DNA from: Raoultibacter massiliensis | Lineage (GTDB): Bacteria > Actinomycetota > Coriobacteriia > Coriobacteriales > Eggerthellaceae | DNA length: 64,000 bases | Assembly: GCF_900199545.1 (NCBI RefSeq) | Contig: NZ_LT962671.1 | Location: forward strand, 2,198,235 to 2,262,234 | Direction of reading: 5' to 3' | Shown: positions 16,361 to 24,865 of the stretch, piece by piece | Numbering within the stretch: position 1 is the stretch's first letter | Layout of the letters: each line of letters starts with the position of its first letter | Program-made: the position numbers and the translations under genes | Notes under the pieces: model-generated | Told to the model about the DNA's origin: nothing | Databases searched by the model: none | The model's input: the letters and a program-made list of their open reading frames with translations, nothing else

Positions 16361-16397
16361 CTCGCGCAGACGACAAAGCCCTCGCCGTCTGTGCGAG
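16361..16397. terminator. hairpin between convergent genes
   Basis: CTCGCGCAGACG (16361-16372) pairs with CGTCTGTGCGAG (16386-16397), 11 of 12 Watson-Crick plus one G-T. It sits between the 3' end of the DASS gene and the 3' end of the minus-strand LuxR gene, so it can serve both. Confidence 0.6.
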
Positions 16398-16402
16398 CCG
16401 TT

Positions 16403-17845
16403 TTACGCCGAAAGCAAATTACGCAGCTCTTCGCGGCTGTGCACGCCGAGCTTCTGGTAGATGCGGCGCGTATGCGATTTGAGCGTTCCATTCGCTATGC
16501 AGAGCTCCCGCTCGATCACCGCCGAGTTCTTCCCGACTGCGATCATCTCGAGCACTTCGGCCTCGCGCGGGCTCAGCCCGAACGTCTCGGCAATCTCGCG
16601 GCAGCGCGCAAGCAGCTTCGCCCGCGCATCCTCTTCGGCAATATCGCCCGCACCGAAGAATGCCGCACCCCACGAACCGAAACCGCCCTTCTCCGAAAAG
16701 AGCGCAACCGTTGCGATCACCACGAGAATCGTAAGCACCGCCGTGACCGCCGTCGAATCGACGGCAACCATCGCACGCTCCCCCATGAACATACGCGAAA
16801 CCATATGGCCTGCAGGGATGGCGATTAACGTAACGTTTTGTATGCCGCAGAGCACAAGCACCGAAACCCCGTAGGTATGAGACAGGTCGCACAAAAGGAT
16901 GGTCAGCACCAAAAACATAAGCGAATAACCGGCGGCGATGAAAAACCCCGCCACAGAATTCGTTCCCGAAAAAGAGAGAAACGTCATCACAAGCCCGCAC
17001 ATCATGAGCACGAACGGCGTGCGATACAAAAGCGTGAAGTCGAACCGTTTCGACACGAGCCGCGCGATGACGAGAACGATGAGCGATACGGCTATGGTCC
17101 CCAGCAAGAACAGCTCGCCAGAAGGCATGCTCGATTCGCTCTTCGCGCCGTACACGAACTGGTAGATGCCCAAAACTACGAGCAGGCGCCAGGGAAAATG
17201 GAGCTTGCCCCACGTATTTTTCGGCAGATCGGCTTTCGGAACGAGACTGAACGAGGCCCGCAGCGTCACCTGCGACAGCACAGGAAGCAGCGCAAGCACG
17301 ATCGCCAGCCTCACGAGATCAAGGTCGAGCAGCACCCATGCGATGAAACTGCCCAGCAGAAACGCGCCCGCGATGTAGAGAACGACCCGCAGCGGCTCGA
17401 AGCAGCTATGAAGCTCGGCCCATAAAAGGATCGAGAGTGCCGAGCCGACGCCTCCCCCGACGACGGCGAGCAGGCCCAGAGGCACAGCGGCTTGCGGGAA
17501 GATGCTCGCCGCCATGAAAGCAAGACCCGAGACGATCATCGAAACCGTGCAGGTCGTCGCCGCATGGCGCTTGCTGTACAACGGCGCGAACTTCCGAGCG
17601 AACAGCGCAAAGGGAATGAACGCAATCACCATGGCCGCAGTGAACAGGTCCTCGCCAACCCAGGCATCGTAGGGGAACAGAAACGTCGAGCGATAGGTGA
17701 CGATCTCCAGCCACGCGCGGGCAAACGCGAATCCGAAAAAGCAAAACGACCATGCGCCGAAGCCGAGCCGAGGGCCATCGGCCGAAGCGGATTCGCCTGC
17801 GCCCGAGCGCCCAGCACCCAAGTTATATGTGCCCCCTTCGATCAT
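16403..17845 (-). CDS. LuxR-family regulator with polytopic membrane sensor domain
   Basis: 480 residues. The first about 390 are hydrophobic with roughly 10-12 membrane segments. The C-terminal about 65 form a LuxR/GerE helix-turn-helix (LSPREAEVLEMIAVGKN, then GTLKSHTRRIYQKLGVHSREEL). This architecture is common in Eggerthellaceae, where such genes sit next to inducible reductases, and is best read as a one-component membrane sensor. The start is chosen at 17845 because TATAAT lies exactly 6 nt upstream with an extended -10 TG, implying a leaderless mRNA. It is divergent from the FMN/FAD reductase gene, its probable target. Confidence 0.9.
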   Translation of the reverse strand: MIEGGTYNLGAGRSGAGESASADGPRLGFGAWSFCFFGFAFARAWLEIVTYRSTFLFPYDAWVGEDLFTAAMVIAFIPFALFARKFAPLYSKRHAATTCTVSMIVSGLAFMAASIFPQAAVPLGLLAVVGGGVGSALSILLWAELHSCFEPLRVVLYIAGAFLLGSFIAWVLLDLDLVRLAIVLALLPVLSQVTLRASFSLVPKADLPKNTWGKLHFPWRLLVVLGIYQFVYGAKSESSMPSGELFLLGTIAVSLIVLVIARLVSKRFDFTLLYRTPFVLMMCGLVMTFLSFSGTNSVAGFFIAAGYSLMFLVLTILLCDLSHTYGVSVLVLCGIQNVTLIAIPAGHMVSRMFMGERAMVAVDSTAVTAVLTILVVIATVALFSEKGGFGSWGAAFFGAGDIAEEDARAKLLARCREIAETFGLSPREAEVLEMIAVGKNSAVIERELCIANGTLKSHTRRIYQKLGVHSREELRNLLSA

Positions 17846-17851
17846 CGGCTC

Positions 17852-17857
17852 ATTATA
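17852..17857 (-). promoter_or_regulatory. TATAAT -10 box of a leaderless LuxR transcript
   Basis: Minus-strand TTGCTATAATGAGCCGATG: TG-C-TATAAT, a 6-nt spacer, then the ATG at 17845, so transcription should begin at or next to the start codon. Confidence 0.7.
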
Positions 17858-17875
17858 GCAACTGAACCGCTCGGC

Positions 17876-17891
17876 GAGACACCTTTGTCTC
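17876..17891. promoter_or_regulatory. palindrome upstream of the LuxR -10 box
   Basis: GAGACA-CCTT-TGTCTC is a 16-bp perfect dyad at about -31 to -46 relative to the predicted LuxR start point. It is a candidate operator for the regulator or for divergent control. Confidence 0.5.
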
Positions 17892-17930
17892 AACTCAGCG
17901 AATAGAGCTTTGACCAGCGAAAGCGCACTC

Positions 17931-17957
17931 GGGTTACAAATCGGGTTACAAAGTTAC
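17931..17957 (+). promoter_or_regulatory. GTTAC direct repeats upstream of the FMN/FAD reductase
   Basis: GGGTTACAAA occurs at 17931-17940 and again at 17943-17952, followed by GTTACC, giving three GTTAC units spaced 12 and 8 nt apart. They sit about 90-115 bp before the reductase start in the divergent region, where an activator site is expected. Confidence 0.45.
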
Positions 17958-18044
17958 CCCGTAATTTGAGCCTGAGGGAGATTCGCAAATGCTGCCAGCG
18001 CGGCATACTCGGCAGCATCCGAGACCACGAGGGAAAGGATCGAA

Positions 18045-20006
18045 ATGAGGATGAACGAGAAAACCACCAACACGAAAGCATCGAGGCCGCACGGCATCAC
18101 GCGACGCGGATTCGTTGCAGGCGCGGCTATCGCAGGCGTGAACATCGCTCTGTTCGGGCTGTCGGGCTGCGCGCCGAGTGCATCCGCAGGCGGCGAAAAC
18201 GGGACGTTCAAGGCGGGTACGTACACGGGCGTCGGCCAAGGCAAGTTCGCGCCCATCACCGTAGAGACGACTTTCACCGAAACGAGCATCGAAAGCGTCA
18301 CCGTCGTCGACCACGAAGAAACCAAGTACATATCGGACACCGCGCTCGAAACCATCCCGGCCGCCATCGTCGAACATCAGTCGCTTGGCATCGACGCTAT
18401 CGCCGGAGCCACACTGACGAGCACCGCGATCATCGCGGCATGCGAAGACTGCGTCAAGCAGGCGGGCGGCAGCGCAAGCAAGCTGAAATCGAACTACGAG
18501 GCCCCCGCACCCTCCACCGAGGTAGTCGAGCTCGAGGCCGACATCGTCATCGTCGGCGCGGGTGCCAGCGGAACAGTTGCTGCCGTAAACGCGGCACGGC
18601 TAGGCGCGAAGAAGGTCATCGTTCTCGAAAAAAGCTGCAATGTCGGCGGCAACGCGCTCGTCAGCGGCGGATACCTCGAATACGTGCACGCCCCCGAAGA
18701 TCTCCGCGAGGAAATGACCGCCAACTACACCGCCGAGCTCGAATCGAACGTTGCCGCTGCAGCCGAAATCATGCCCGCAGCCGATCTTGAAAAACTCAAA
18801 GCCGACATCGAAGCATGGAAGGCATCCGGCTCGACCAAGGTATTCGACTCGGTCGAACTTCATGCTCTCCAGTACGCCATCCAAGGCGAAGGAGCCTACG
18901 CCGACATGTTGATTTCCGGCCAGCACATCGCCGAGCTCGACGATTGGCTCGCAGAAAGCGGGTTCCAGTTCAAGCCGCTCGTCGGCATCGTCGGTTACTC
19001 GTGGCCCCGCTGGACATCATCGGTCAACGGCACTTGCGGCCAGGGCTATTTCGAGTTCTACACCTCCATGATCGAAGAGAACGACTACCCCGTCGAGATC
19101 TACCTCAACACGCCCGCCCAAGAGCTGATTTCGGAAAACGGCGCAATCACCGGCGTTGTCGCCCAGGGAGCGGACGGCACCACCTATCGCGTTACCGGAG
19201 AGAAAGGCGTCATCCTCGCCACCGGCGGATTCTCGGGCAGCCCCGAGATGCTGCGCGAGTACAACACGCGCTGGGATTGGGATCCTAAGCAAATCATCCC
19301 CACCACCAACGCGTTCGGCCATACCGGAGACGGTATCAAGATGGCGCTCGCCGTCGGCGGCACAACGGCTGCCATGGACACGCAGATGCCCTTCCCCTTC
19401 GCGGATTGCAAGAACTCGACCGACGAGACGACCGTCGGCGACGATATCGACTGCCCGATCATCAACAAGGAAGGCAAGCGATTCATGAACGAGGTGCTCG
19501 ACCGCTTCACGATGACCGAGCACATCATGGCCCAACCCGATCAGATGATGTTCATGATCAGCGACAAAGACACTTGCTGGATCGACGGCGAGGTCAACCG
19601 CTACGGACGCAACGTCGAGAACCTTATCAACCAGGGCCAGCTTTATCGCGCCGACACGCTTGAGGAACTCGCGGGGCTCATGGGCGTCGACGCGCAAACG
19701 TTCACCGAAGAGATCGAGCGCTACAACGAGTACGCCCGCACAGGCGAAGACCTCGATTTCGGGCGCACGAACTTCACCGAGCACAGCCCCATCGAGAACC
19801 CGCCGTTCTACGCATCGCCGCGCACCTGGGCCATGCACATCACAGTGGGCGGCCTGCTCGTCGATTCGACCACCGACTACACGGTGCTCGACGAAGCCGG
19901 CAACCGCATCGAAGGCCTCCACGCCATCGGCGAGACCACCCTCGGAAGCTGCGGCATCGGCGTGCAGGGCGAAGGGTACGCCATCGCCCAGGCCCTGTTC
20001 GGCTAA
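18045..20006 (+). CDS. Tat-exported FMN/FAD reductase lipoprotein, fumarate/urocanate reductase type
   Basis: 653 residues. Twin-arginine TRRGFVAG (R20, R21) and lipobox LSGC42 send it to the outer face of the membrane. An FMN-binding domain follows, with DAIAGATLTS (117-126) matching the flavinylation motif in which Thr125 would carry FMN attached by ApbE. Then comes the FAD_binding_2 domain (IVIVGAGASGTVAAVNAARLG) and a C-terminal HITVGGL segment typical of fumarate-reductase-like enzymes. Reduction of an enoate or related acceptor is likely; the substrate is not evident. AAAGGA precedes the ATG. It is divergent from the membrane LuxR gene at 16403-17845. No haem motif (CxxCH) is present. 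Confidence 0.92.
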   Translation: MRMNEKTTNTKASRPHGITRRGFVAGAAIAGVNIALFGLSGCAPSASAGGENGTFKAGTYTGVGQGKFAPITVETTFTETSIESVTVVDHEETKYISDTALETIPAAIVEHQSLGIDAIAGATLTSTAIIAACEDCVKQAGGSASKLKSNYEAPAPSTEVVELEADIVIVGAGASGTVAAVNAARLGAKKVIVLEKSCNVGGNALVSGGYLEYVHAPEDLREEMTANYTAELESNVAAAAEIMPAADLEKLKADIEAWKASGSTKVFDSVELHALQYAIQGEGAYADMLISGQHIAELDDWLAESGFQFKPLVGIVGYSWPRWTSSVNGTCGQGYFEFYTSMIEENDYPVEIYLNTPAQELISENGAITGVVAQGADGTTYRVTGEKGVILATGGFSGSPEMLREYNTRWDWDPKQIIPTTNAFGHTGDGIKMALAVGGTTAAMDTQMPFPFADCKNSTDETTVGDDIDCPIINKEGKRFMNEVLDRFTMTEHIMAQPDQMMFMISDKDTCWIDGEVNRYGRNVENLINQGQLYRADTLEELAGLMGVDAQTFTEEIERYNEYARTGEDLDFGRTNFTEHSPIENPPFYASPRTWAMHITVGGLLVDSTTDYTVLDEAGNRIEGLHAIGETTLGSCGIGVQGEGYAIAQALFG

Positions 20007-20013
20007 ACCGCAC

Positions 20014-20051
20014 ATCCGGTTTCGGGGCGGGGCTGCACTCCGAAACCGGAT
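20014..20051 (+). terminator. terminator-like hairpin after the FMN/FAD reductase
   Basis: ATCCGGTTTCGG (20014-20025) and its exact complement (20040-20051) flank a 14-nt loop, starting 8 nt after the stop codon. No T-run follows. Confidence 0.6.
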
Positions 20052-20243
20052 CCCTGGAGCGCGTCCCCGCCCGACGCAAACTCCCAAGCCGCTGGGCAGG
20101 CCAGCTCCGCGCCGTCACCTGCCCAGCAGCTCAATGCCGGTCACGGCTCCATCCAGCGGCCCGAGACCGATCCTCGATCCGCCGATACTGCAGCAGCGGG
20201 GGCAACGCTAACAAGCCATCACAGAAAAAGGGAAGGCCTTAAT

Positions 20244-20406
20244 ATGCACACTTTTCCCCGATCTGTTGCGCTCGAAGCAACCAGAAGCAACTTCGGGCTT
20301 CTTTCGCAGCTAAGCTACGAAAGTTTTCCCAGATCGCTAAAAACAGCGCGACGGAAAGACCCGCAAGATAAGCCTCAAACGTAACAGATCGGGGAAAAGT
20401 GTGCAT
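20244..20406. repeat. long inverted-repeat element, copy 2
   Basis: A perfect 24-bp inverted repeat (arms 20244-20267 and 20383-20406; left arm begins ATGCACACTTTTCCCCGATC) encloses 115 bp. An inner hairpin, CTTTCG (20301-20306) with CGAAAG (20318-20323), lies in the loop, as does an echo of the arm (TTTTCCCAGATC). The arms resemble copy 1 at 8940-9099 in sequence and spacing. The surrounding stretch 20052-20626 shows no convincing gene. Confidence 0.75.
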
Positions 20407-20626
20407 TCTGGCCTCCGACCAGAGGTGCGGCAGGAATCTTGAAGATAGGTTCAAGAGGAATATCGCACCCCGATCCCTGGCACAAAAGTGAGTTTTGGCA
20501 TGGTTTTTTCGACGGAAGCCCGTAGCTATTTAACATCTCGCACGGTCGCGCGCCTGCGCCCCTCGCACGACGTCCGCGCCCGCGCTCGCCGCATTCGCAC
20601 CCGCGCGGCAAGCGGCGCGAGGTGCT

Positions 20627-21100
20627 CTACTTATGATACGGCTCCCCGCGCGATATCTTGAAGGCGCGATACACCTGCTCGAGCAAGACCACGCGGGCCA
20701 GGTTATGAGGCAATGTGATCGGGCCGAACGACATCTGCTCGTTTGCGCGCGCTCGCACGGCGTCGCTCACCCCATCGGAGCCGCCGATGATGAACGCGAT
20801 GTCGCTTTTGCCCGAAAGCGCCAGATCATCCAATCGGCGGGCGAAACCCTCGCTCGAGCGCTCTTTGCCCTCAATGGCGAGCAGAATCGCATGGCTCCCT
20901 TCGGGAACCGCAACAAGAATCGCCGCCCCTTCCCTCTCGCGGGAAGCGTCCACTCCCCCCGCCTTAGCAGGATCGATATCGGAGATCTCGCGAATCTCGA
21001 CCTTCGCATACGCCTTCAGCCGTTTGAGGTATTCGCTGCACGCATCGGCCCAGAAGCGCTCTTTGAGCTTTCCTACCGCAACAACGGTGATCCTGATCAT
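20627..21100 (-). CDS. rlmH: 23S rRNA (pseudouridine1915-N3)-methyltransferase RlmH
   Basis: 157 residues, the normal length for this SPOUT methyltransferase. Hallmarks are the N-terminal MIRITVVAVGKLKERFW, the SAM-binding loop FIIGGSDGVSDAV and the C-terminal EQVYRAFKISRGEPYHK. It modifies pseudouridine 1915 in helix 69 of 23S rRNA. Its ATG overlaps the stop of the LuxR gene upstream by 4 nt (ATGA), so a housekeeping rRNA enzyme is translationally coupled to a membrane regulator. Confidence 0.97.
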   Translation of the reverse strand: MIRITVVAVGKLKERFWADACSEYLKRLKAYAKVEIREISDIDPAKAGGVDASREREGAAILVAVPEGSHAILLAIEGKERSSEGFARRLDDLALSGKSDIAFIIGGSDGVSDAVRARANEQMSFGPITLPHNLARVVLLEQVYRAFKISRGEPYHK

Positions 21101-22554
21101 GACTGGTTCACCAAATCGATCAACTCGGCGCGAACATGGATGCCGAGCTTCTGATATATGCTCTTGACATGGGATTTCACCGTGTTCTCCGATACGAACA
21201 GCTTTTCGGAGATGACCGGCATGGTGTAACCCTGGGCAAGCAGCTTGAATATCTCGGTTTCGCGTGGCGTAAACTGATGCGCCGCGGCGATTTCATCGCA
21301 GCGAGAAGCGAGCGCCTCTTCGGGAGTGAGCTGCACCGCGGGATCCTCTTCCCTGCTGGCAAGTTTCTTGTCCTTGAACAGTACCAGCGCGGCCATCAGC
21401 AACAGATATACCGACACGAGTGCAACGGTGGTCAGCACGAGATCCCCTTGCTTGAGGGTTTCGGCGTTGACGAAGCCGACGATCGTGCCGGCAAGCTGTG
21501 CGATGTTCGTGCACGCAAGGGCAAGGCCGAACAAAAGCGTCGACGGGAGCTTGGTATCGTGGGCCGAATCGGCGAGCATGCACCAGAGAATGATGCCCGC
21601 CACCATAGCCCCCAGCTGAGCGAACGCGTTCACGATACCGCCCGCCGCATTCCATATAAGCGGCAGCAGCAGAAAGCCCGCTGCGGAGAGCGGCAGGGCG
21701 AACGCGTAGATCCTGCCGACGTTGAGCGGCTTTTTTATAAGCAGAGCGGGAAGCAGCAAGCACAGCACGGCAATGGCGCTGGTAAACAAAGAGGTCTGCT
21801 GAAACGATTCGAGTGGAATTTCGTTCTGCCCCGAAATTTGAAGCATAAGGCCGCTCATGAAACACAGGATGACCGTCCCGAGCACGGGATGCCAGAGCCC
21901 CCTGATCGCGCCGCCGAACACCGGGCGCGAATACTCGGCCTCTACAGGCGGCCGCGCATCGAGCGACTTTTTCGCGAACGCAGCCGAAACGACGAAGAGA
22001 ATCGTCGCAAGGGGCAAGACGACGGGAGCGGGCACGAACGTGACCGCAAAGTAGAAAACCAAGCTCACCGCATTGCACAGCACGACAAAAAGATACACCG
22101 CACGCAGCGTCAGCGTTGAAGAGAATCGCGCCCACATGAGCGTGATGAGAGCATCCCCCGCCCCAAGGAACACGCCGCCCAGAAGAAGCCAGGGGGCGAA
22201 CATGTCGACCGAAACCGCGGAGGAGAACTGAAACACCATCGCCGCCACGATGAAGCCGACGATTCCGACGCCGATCGTCACCAGAGAGGACACCGCACTC
22301 GACAAACGCAGGAACCGACGGGCGAGCAATGCGCATGCAAGATACACGACGATGCGCGCCGCCATTGCACCCATCGAGAACAAAACCCCAACGTCGTATC
22401 CAAGCGAACCAGCCGAAGAAAGCACCGTTGCCGAATGAAACGCCATGAAACTGAAAACGAGATAGAGCGCATACCCGCCGAAGAAAACCACGTCGCGCAG
22501 ACGCAGGCTCCTGGCGATATCGACCACGTATCCCATTCGGCTCCCTTCTCCCAT
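21097..22554 (-). CDS. LuxR-family regulator with polytopic membrane sensor domain
   Basis: 485 residues from the chosen ATG. About twelve hydrophobic segments are followed by a C-terminal LuxR helix-turn-helix (FTPRETEIFKLLAQGYT, then NTVKSHVKSIYQKLGIHVRAELI). The start is uncertain: the ATG at 22554 lies 6 nt after TATACT, fitting a leaderless mRNA, while an ATG at 22536 is preceded by GAAGGGAG and would also work. The frame opens at an ATG at 22560. It is divergent from the FAD dehydrogenase at 22824 and coupled to rlmH downstream. Confidence 0.88.
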   Translation of the reverse strand: MGEGSRMGYVVDIARSLRLRDVVFFGGYALYLVFSFMAFHSATVLSSAGSLGYDVGVLFSMGAMAARIVVYLACALLARRFLRLSSAVSSLVTIGVGIVGFIVAAMVFQFSSAVSVDMFAPWLLLGGVFLGAGDALITLMWARFSSTLTLRAVYLFVVLCNAVSLVFYFAVTFVPAPVVLPLATILFVVSAAFAKKSLDARPPVEAEYSRPVFGGAIRGLWHPVLGTVILCFMSGLMLQISGQNEIPLESFQQTSLFTSAIAVLCLLLPALLIKKPLNVGRIYAFALPLSAAGFLLLPLIWNAAGGIVNAFAQLGAMVAGIILWCMLADSAHDTKLPSTLLFGLALACTNIAQLAGTIVGFVNAETLKQGDLVLTTVALVSVYLLLMAALVLFKDKKLASREEDPAVQLTPEEALASRCDEIAAAHQFTPRETEIFKLLAQGYTMPVISEKLFVSENTVKSHVKSIYQKLGIHVRAELIDLVNQS

Positions 22555-22560
22555 CCGCAT

Positions 22561-22566
22561 AGTATA
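22561..22566 (-). promoter_or_regulatory. TATACT -10 box 6 nt before the LuxR start
   Basis: Minus-strand TATACT-ATGCGG-ATG has the same spacing as the TATAAT boxes of the LuxR genes at 17845 and 36383. Confidence 0.55.
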
Positions 22567-22612
22567 TCGGTTTGCCGCGCCTCCGCACGTTGCAACCTGT
22601 CAACGAGTTATC

Positions 22613-22633
22613 GGGTATCATCTAGAGATACCC
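22613..22633. promoter_or_regulatory. dyad operator candidate between LuxR and FAD dehydrogenase
   Basis: GGGTATC-ATCTAGA-GATACCC is a perfect 7-bp dyad with a 7-nt spacer, about 60 bp upstream of the LuxR start and 190 bp before the divergent FAD gene. The rest of the interval to 22823 is AT-richer, with a CATAAT near 22802 that could be the FAD gene -10. Confidence 0.5.
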
Positions 22634-22823
22634 TACATTTTACCAGTTCAGAAGCTCATTTTTAATCGCCTCACCAGAATCAGGTGGGATGCGTTTTAAC
22701 GTTTTTCGGAAAAATCACCAGCGAACTAGTGATGAAAAAGCACTCGCACATCCGTAATGTGCACCTCATCCGGAAGCCAAAAAGTGAGCTTCCACGACCC
22801 ATAATGTATCTGGAGGGAGAATT

Positions 22824-24620
22824 ATGGACAACGCTAAACTAAGTCGACGCGCGTTTCTCGGACTGGGCGCCACCGCGGCCGTTGCCGCCGGTGCCGCAGG
22901 CCTCGTAGGGTGCGCCCCCGCATCGAACGCCGAATCCGGCAAGACCGACGCTGCCGCTGACGGAACCGCGCAAGGCGGCGCCGCGTCCGGCAAGCCGGCG
23001 GATTTCACGCCGAACTTCATGTCGGCGCCGAGCGTTCCGACCGACATCAAGGAAACGAAAGACTGCGACGTGCTCGTCATCGGACTCGGCCTCTCGGGTT
23101 GCGCCGCCGCAAAGGCTGCCGCCGAAGAGGGCGCTAAAGTCATCGCCGTCGAGAAGGCCGCCGAGCTTTCCGCCGTTTCCATGGCCGGCGACTTCGGAGT
23201 CGTCGGTTCGCAGATTCAGAAGGACCTCGGCATCGAATGGGCAGGCAAAGACGTCATCGTCAACCAGCTCATGAAAGACATGTGCTATCGCCCGACCCCC
23301 GATTTCCTCGGCTACTGGTACGATCACTCCGGCGAGGACTTCGACTGGCTCATCGAAGGAGCTGATTTCGAGGTGCTCACGAGCACGGCAGCCGATCAGC
23401 AGACCGACAAGCCCAACTACATCCGCCCGAAGTGCTTCCCCGCGCTCGAAGGCTACGACTACACGACCGAGTACTATCCCTATTTCCACGGCACCATCAC
23501 CACGAACCCGAACATGCAGTGGACGCTTGACGCCGCAGCCGCGAAAGCCGAAGAGCTGGGCGCCGAGCTGATCTACTCGACCTGGGGAGAACAGCTTATC
23601 GTGGACAACGGCAAGGTCACCGGCGCCTACGTGCACGACAAGGATGGCAACTACACGCAGATCAACGCCAAATCCGTCGTGCTTGCCACGGGCGACTGGG
23701 GCAACAACCAGGATATGCGCGATTATTTCATTCCCTGGGCCAACGAGTTCGTGAGCTTCTACACCACGATGGACGCCGCGGGCACCATCGGCAACACCGG
23801 CGACGGTCACCTGATGGGTCTGTGGGCCGGAAGCCACATGGAGCTCGGTCCCCACGCTCCGATGACGCACCACATGGGCGGCCCCCTCGGCGTCGACGGC
23901 TACCTGCAACTCGACATCAACGGCAACCGCTTCATGAACGAAGATATCCCGGGGCAGAACATCGCCGATCAGCTTTCGCGCGTTCCCGTGGGCACCAACC
24001 CGCTCACCGGGCAAGAAGACCTGCGCTCCTGGCAGATCTTCGACAGCAAGTGGCCCGATGAGATCGCCCACATGCCCGACGGCCACGGCTACGTGAACCA
24101 CTTCATCCCCGAAGATCAGATCGACCAGTATCAGACCGTGCTCGCGGGCTTCGGGCTGGGATACACCACCAAGGAAATGGTCGAAGGAACCCAGGGGCTG
24201 ATCAAGGCCGATACGATCGAAGACCTGGCAAGCCAGATGGGCCTCGACGTTGCAACGGTGCAAGCCTCCATCGACCGCTACAACGAGATGTGCGCCGCAG
24301 GCCATGACAGCGATTTCGGCAAGGATCCCCGTCGCCTGTTCCCCATATCCGAGCCGCCGTTTTTCGCGTATCCGTTTGGCAGCGCCGGCATGCTCGTGCT
24401 CATGGGCGGCCTCGAAGTCAACAAGAAGCTCCAGCCCCTCAACGACGCGGGCGAGCCGATCGAGGGCCTCTACGCAACCGGCAACGTCCAGGGCGGCCGC
24501 TACCTCGTCGAGTATCCCGTCACCGTTGCGGGCATCTCGCTCGGCACCGCGCTTTCCTTCGGACGCCTTGCCGGCATGAACGCCGCCGGAAAGGACATCG
24601 AAGCGACCACCCAGGCGTAA
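22824..24620 (+). CDS. Tat-exported FAD-dependent dehydrogenase/reductase lipoprotein
   Basis: 598 residues. Twin-arginine SRRAFLG (R8, R9) and lipobox LVGC30 are followed by a low-complexity Ala/Gly linker and an FAD_binding_2 domain with LVIGLGLSGCAAAKAAAEEG. There is no FMN domain and no haem motif, unlike the 653-residue enzyme at 18045. The conserved C-terminal block GLYATGNVQGGRYLVEYP closes the FAD fold. GGAGGGAG precedes the ATG. The divergent membrane LuxR gene is the likely regulator. It belongs to the large fumarate reductase/succinate dehydrogenase-like flavoprotein family that is amplified in this lineage; the acceptor is unknown. Confidence 0.9.
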   Translation: MDNAKLSRRAFLGLGATAAVAAGAAGLVGCAPASNAESGKTDAAADGTAQGGAASGKPADFTPNFMSAPSVPTDIKETKDCDVLVIGLGLSGCAAAKAAAEEGAKVIAVEKAAELSAVSMAGDFGVVGSQIQKDLGIEWAGKDVIVNQLMKDMCYRPTPDFLGYWYDHSGEDFDWLIEGADFEVLTSTAADQQTDKPNYIRPKCFPALEGYDYTTEYYPYFHGTITTNPNMQWTLDAAAAKAEELGAELIYSTWGEQLIVDNGKVTGAYVHDKDGNYTQINAKSVVLATGDWGNNQDMRDYFIPWANEFVSFYTTMDAAGTIGNTGDGHLMGLWAGSHMELGPHAPMTHHMGGPLGVDGYLQLDINGNRFMNEDIPGQNIADQLSRVPVGTNPLTGQEDLRSWQIFDSKWPDEIAHMPDGHGYVNHFIPEDQIDQYQTVLAGFGLGYTTKEMVEGTQGLIKADTIEDLASQMGLDVATVQASIDRYNEMCAAGHDSDFGKDPRRLFPISEPPFFAYPFGSAGMLVLMGGLEVNKKLQPLNDAGEPIEGLYATGNVQGGRYLVEYPVTVAGISLGTALSFGRLAGMNAAGKDIEATTQA

Positions 24621-24660
24621 AGCCCGCTGGCACGCTTCGGATCGCAATCCGAAAACGCAA

Positions 24661-24691
24661 GAGCCGAAGCCGATATCTGAGGCTTCGGCTC
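24661..24691 (+). terminator. terminator after FAD dehydrogenase
   Basis: GAGCCGAAGCC (24661-24671) pairs perfectly with GGCTTCGGCTC (24681-24691) around a 9-nt loop, followed by TCCCTC. It starts 41 nt after the stop codon. Confidence 0.7.
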
Positions 24692-24865
24692 TCCCTCGAA
24701 GCTCCGGCGCCGATCGCCGATCGGGTTGCGCCGGAGCTTTCCGTTTGCCCTCGCGGCCTCCGCCGGGCAAGCCCTTCGCTGCATTCACCCGACAGGCGAT
24801 CGTGGTAGTATGGTTCCCATACGAAACGAGCGTGCTGTTTTCTTGAAAGCAGGGAGAAGGCCGCC

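Noticed and set aside
19017..20087. 356-codon open frame on the minus strand
   Set aside because: Antisense of the FMN/FAD reductase gene; no ribosome site or domain.
20239..20454. 71-codon minus-strand frame inside the second inverted-repeat element
   Set aside because: Composed of the repeat arms and loop; no ribosome site and no homology that I recognise.
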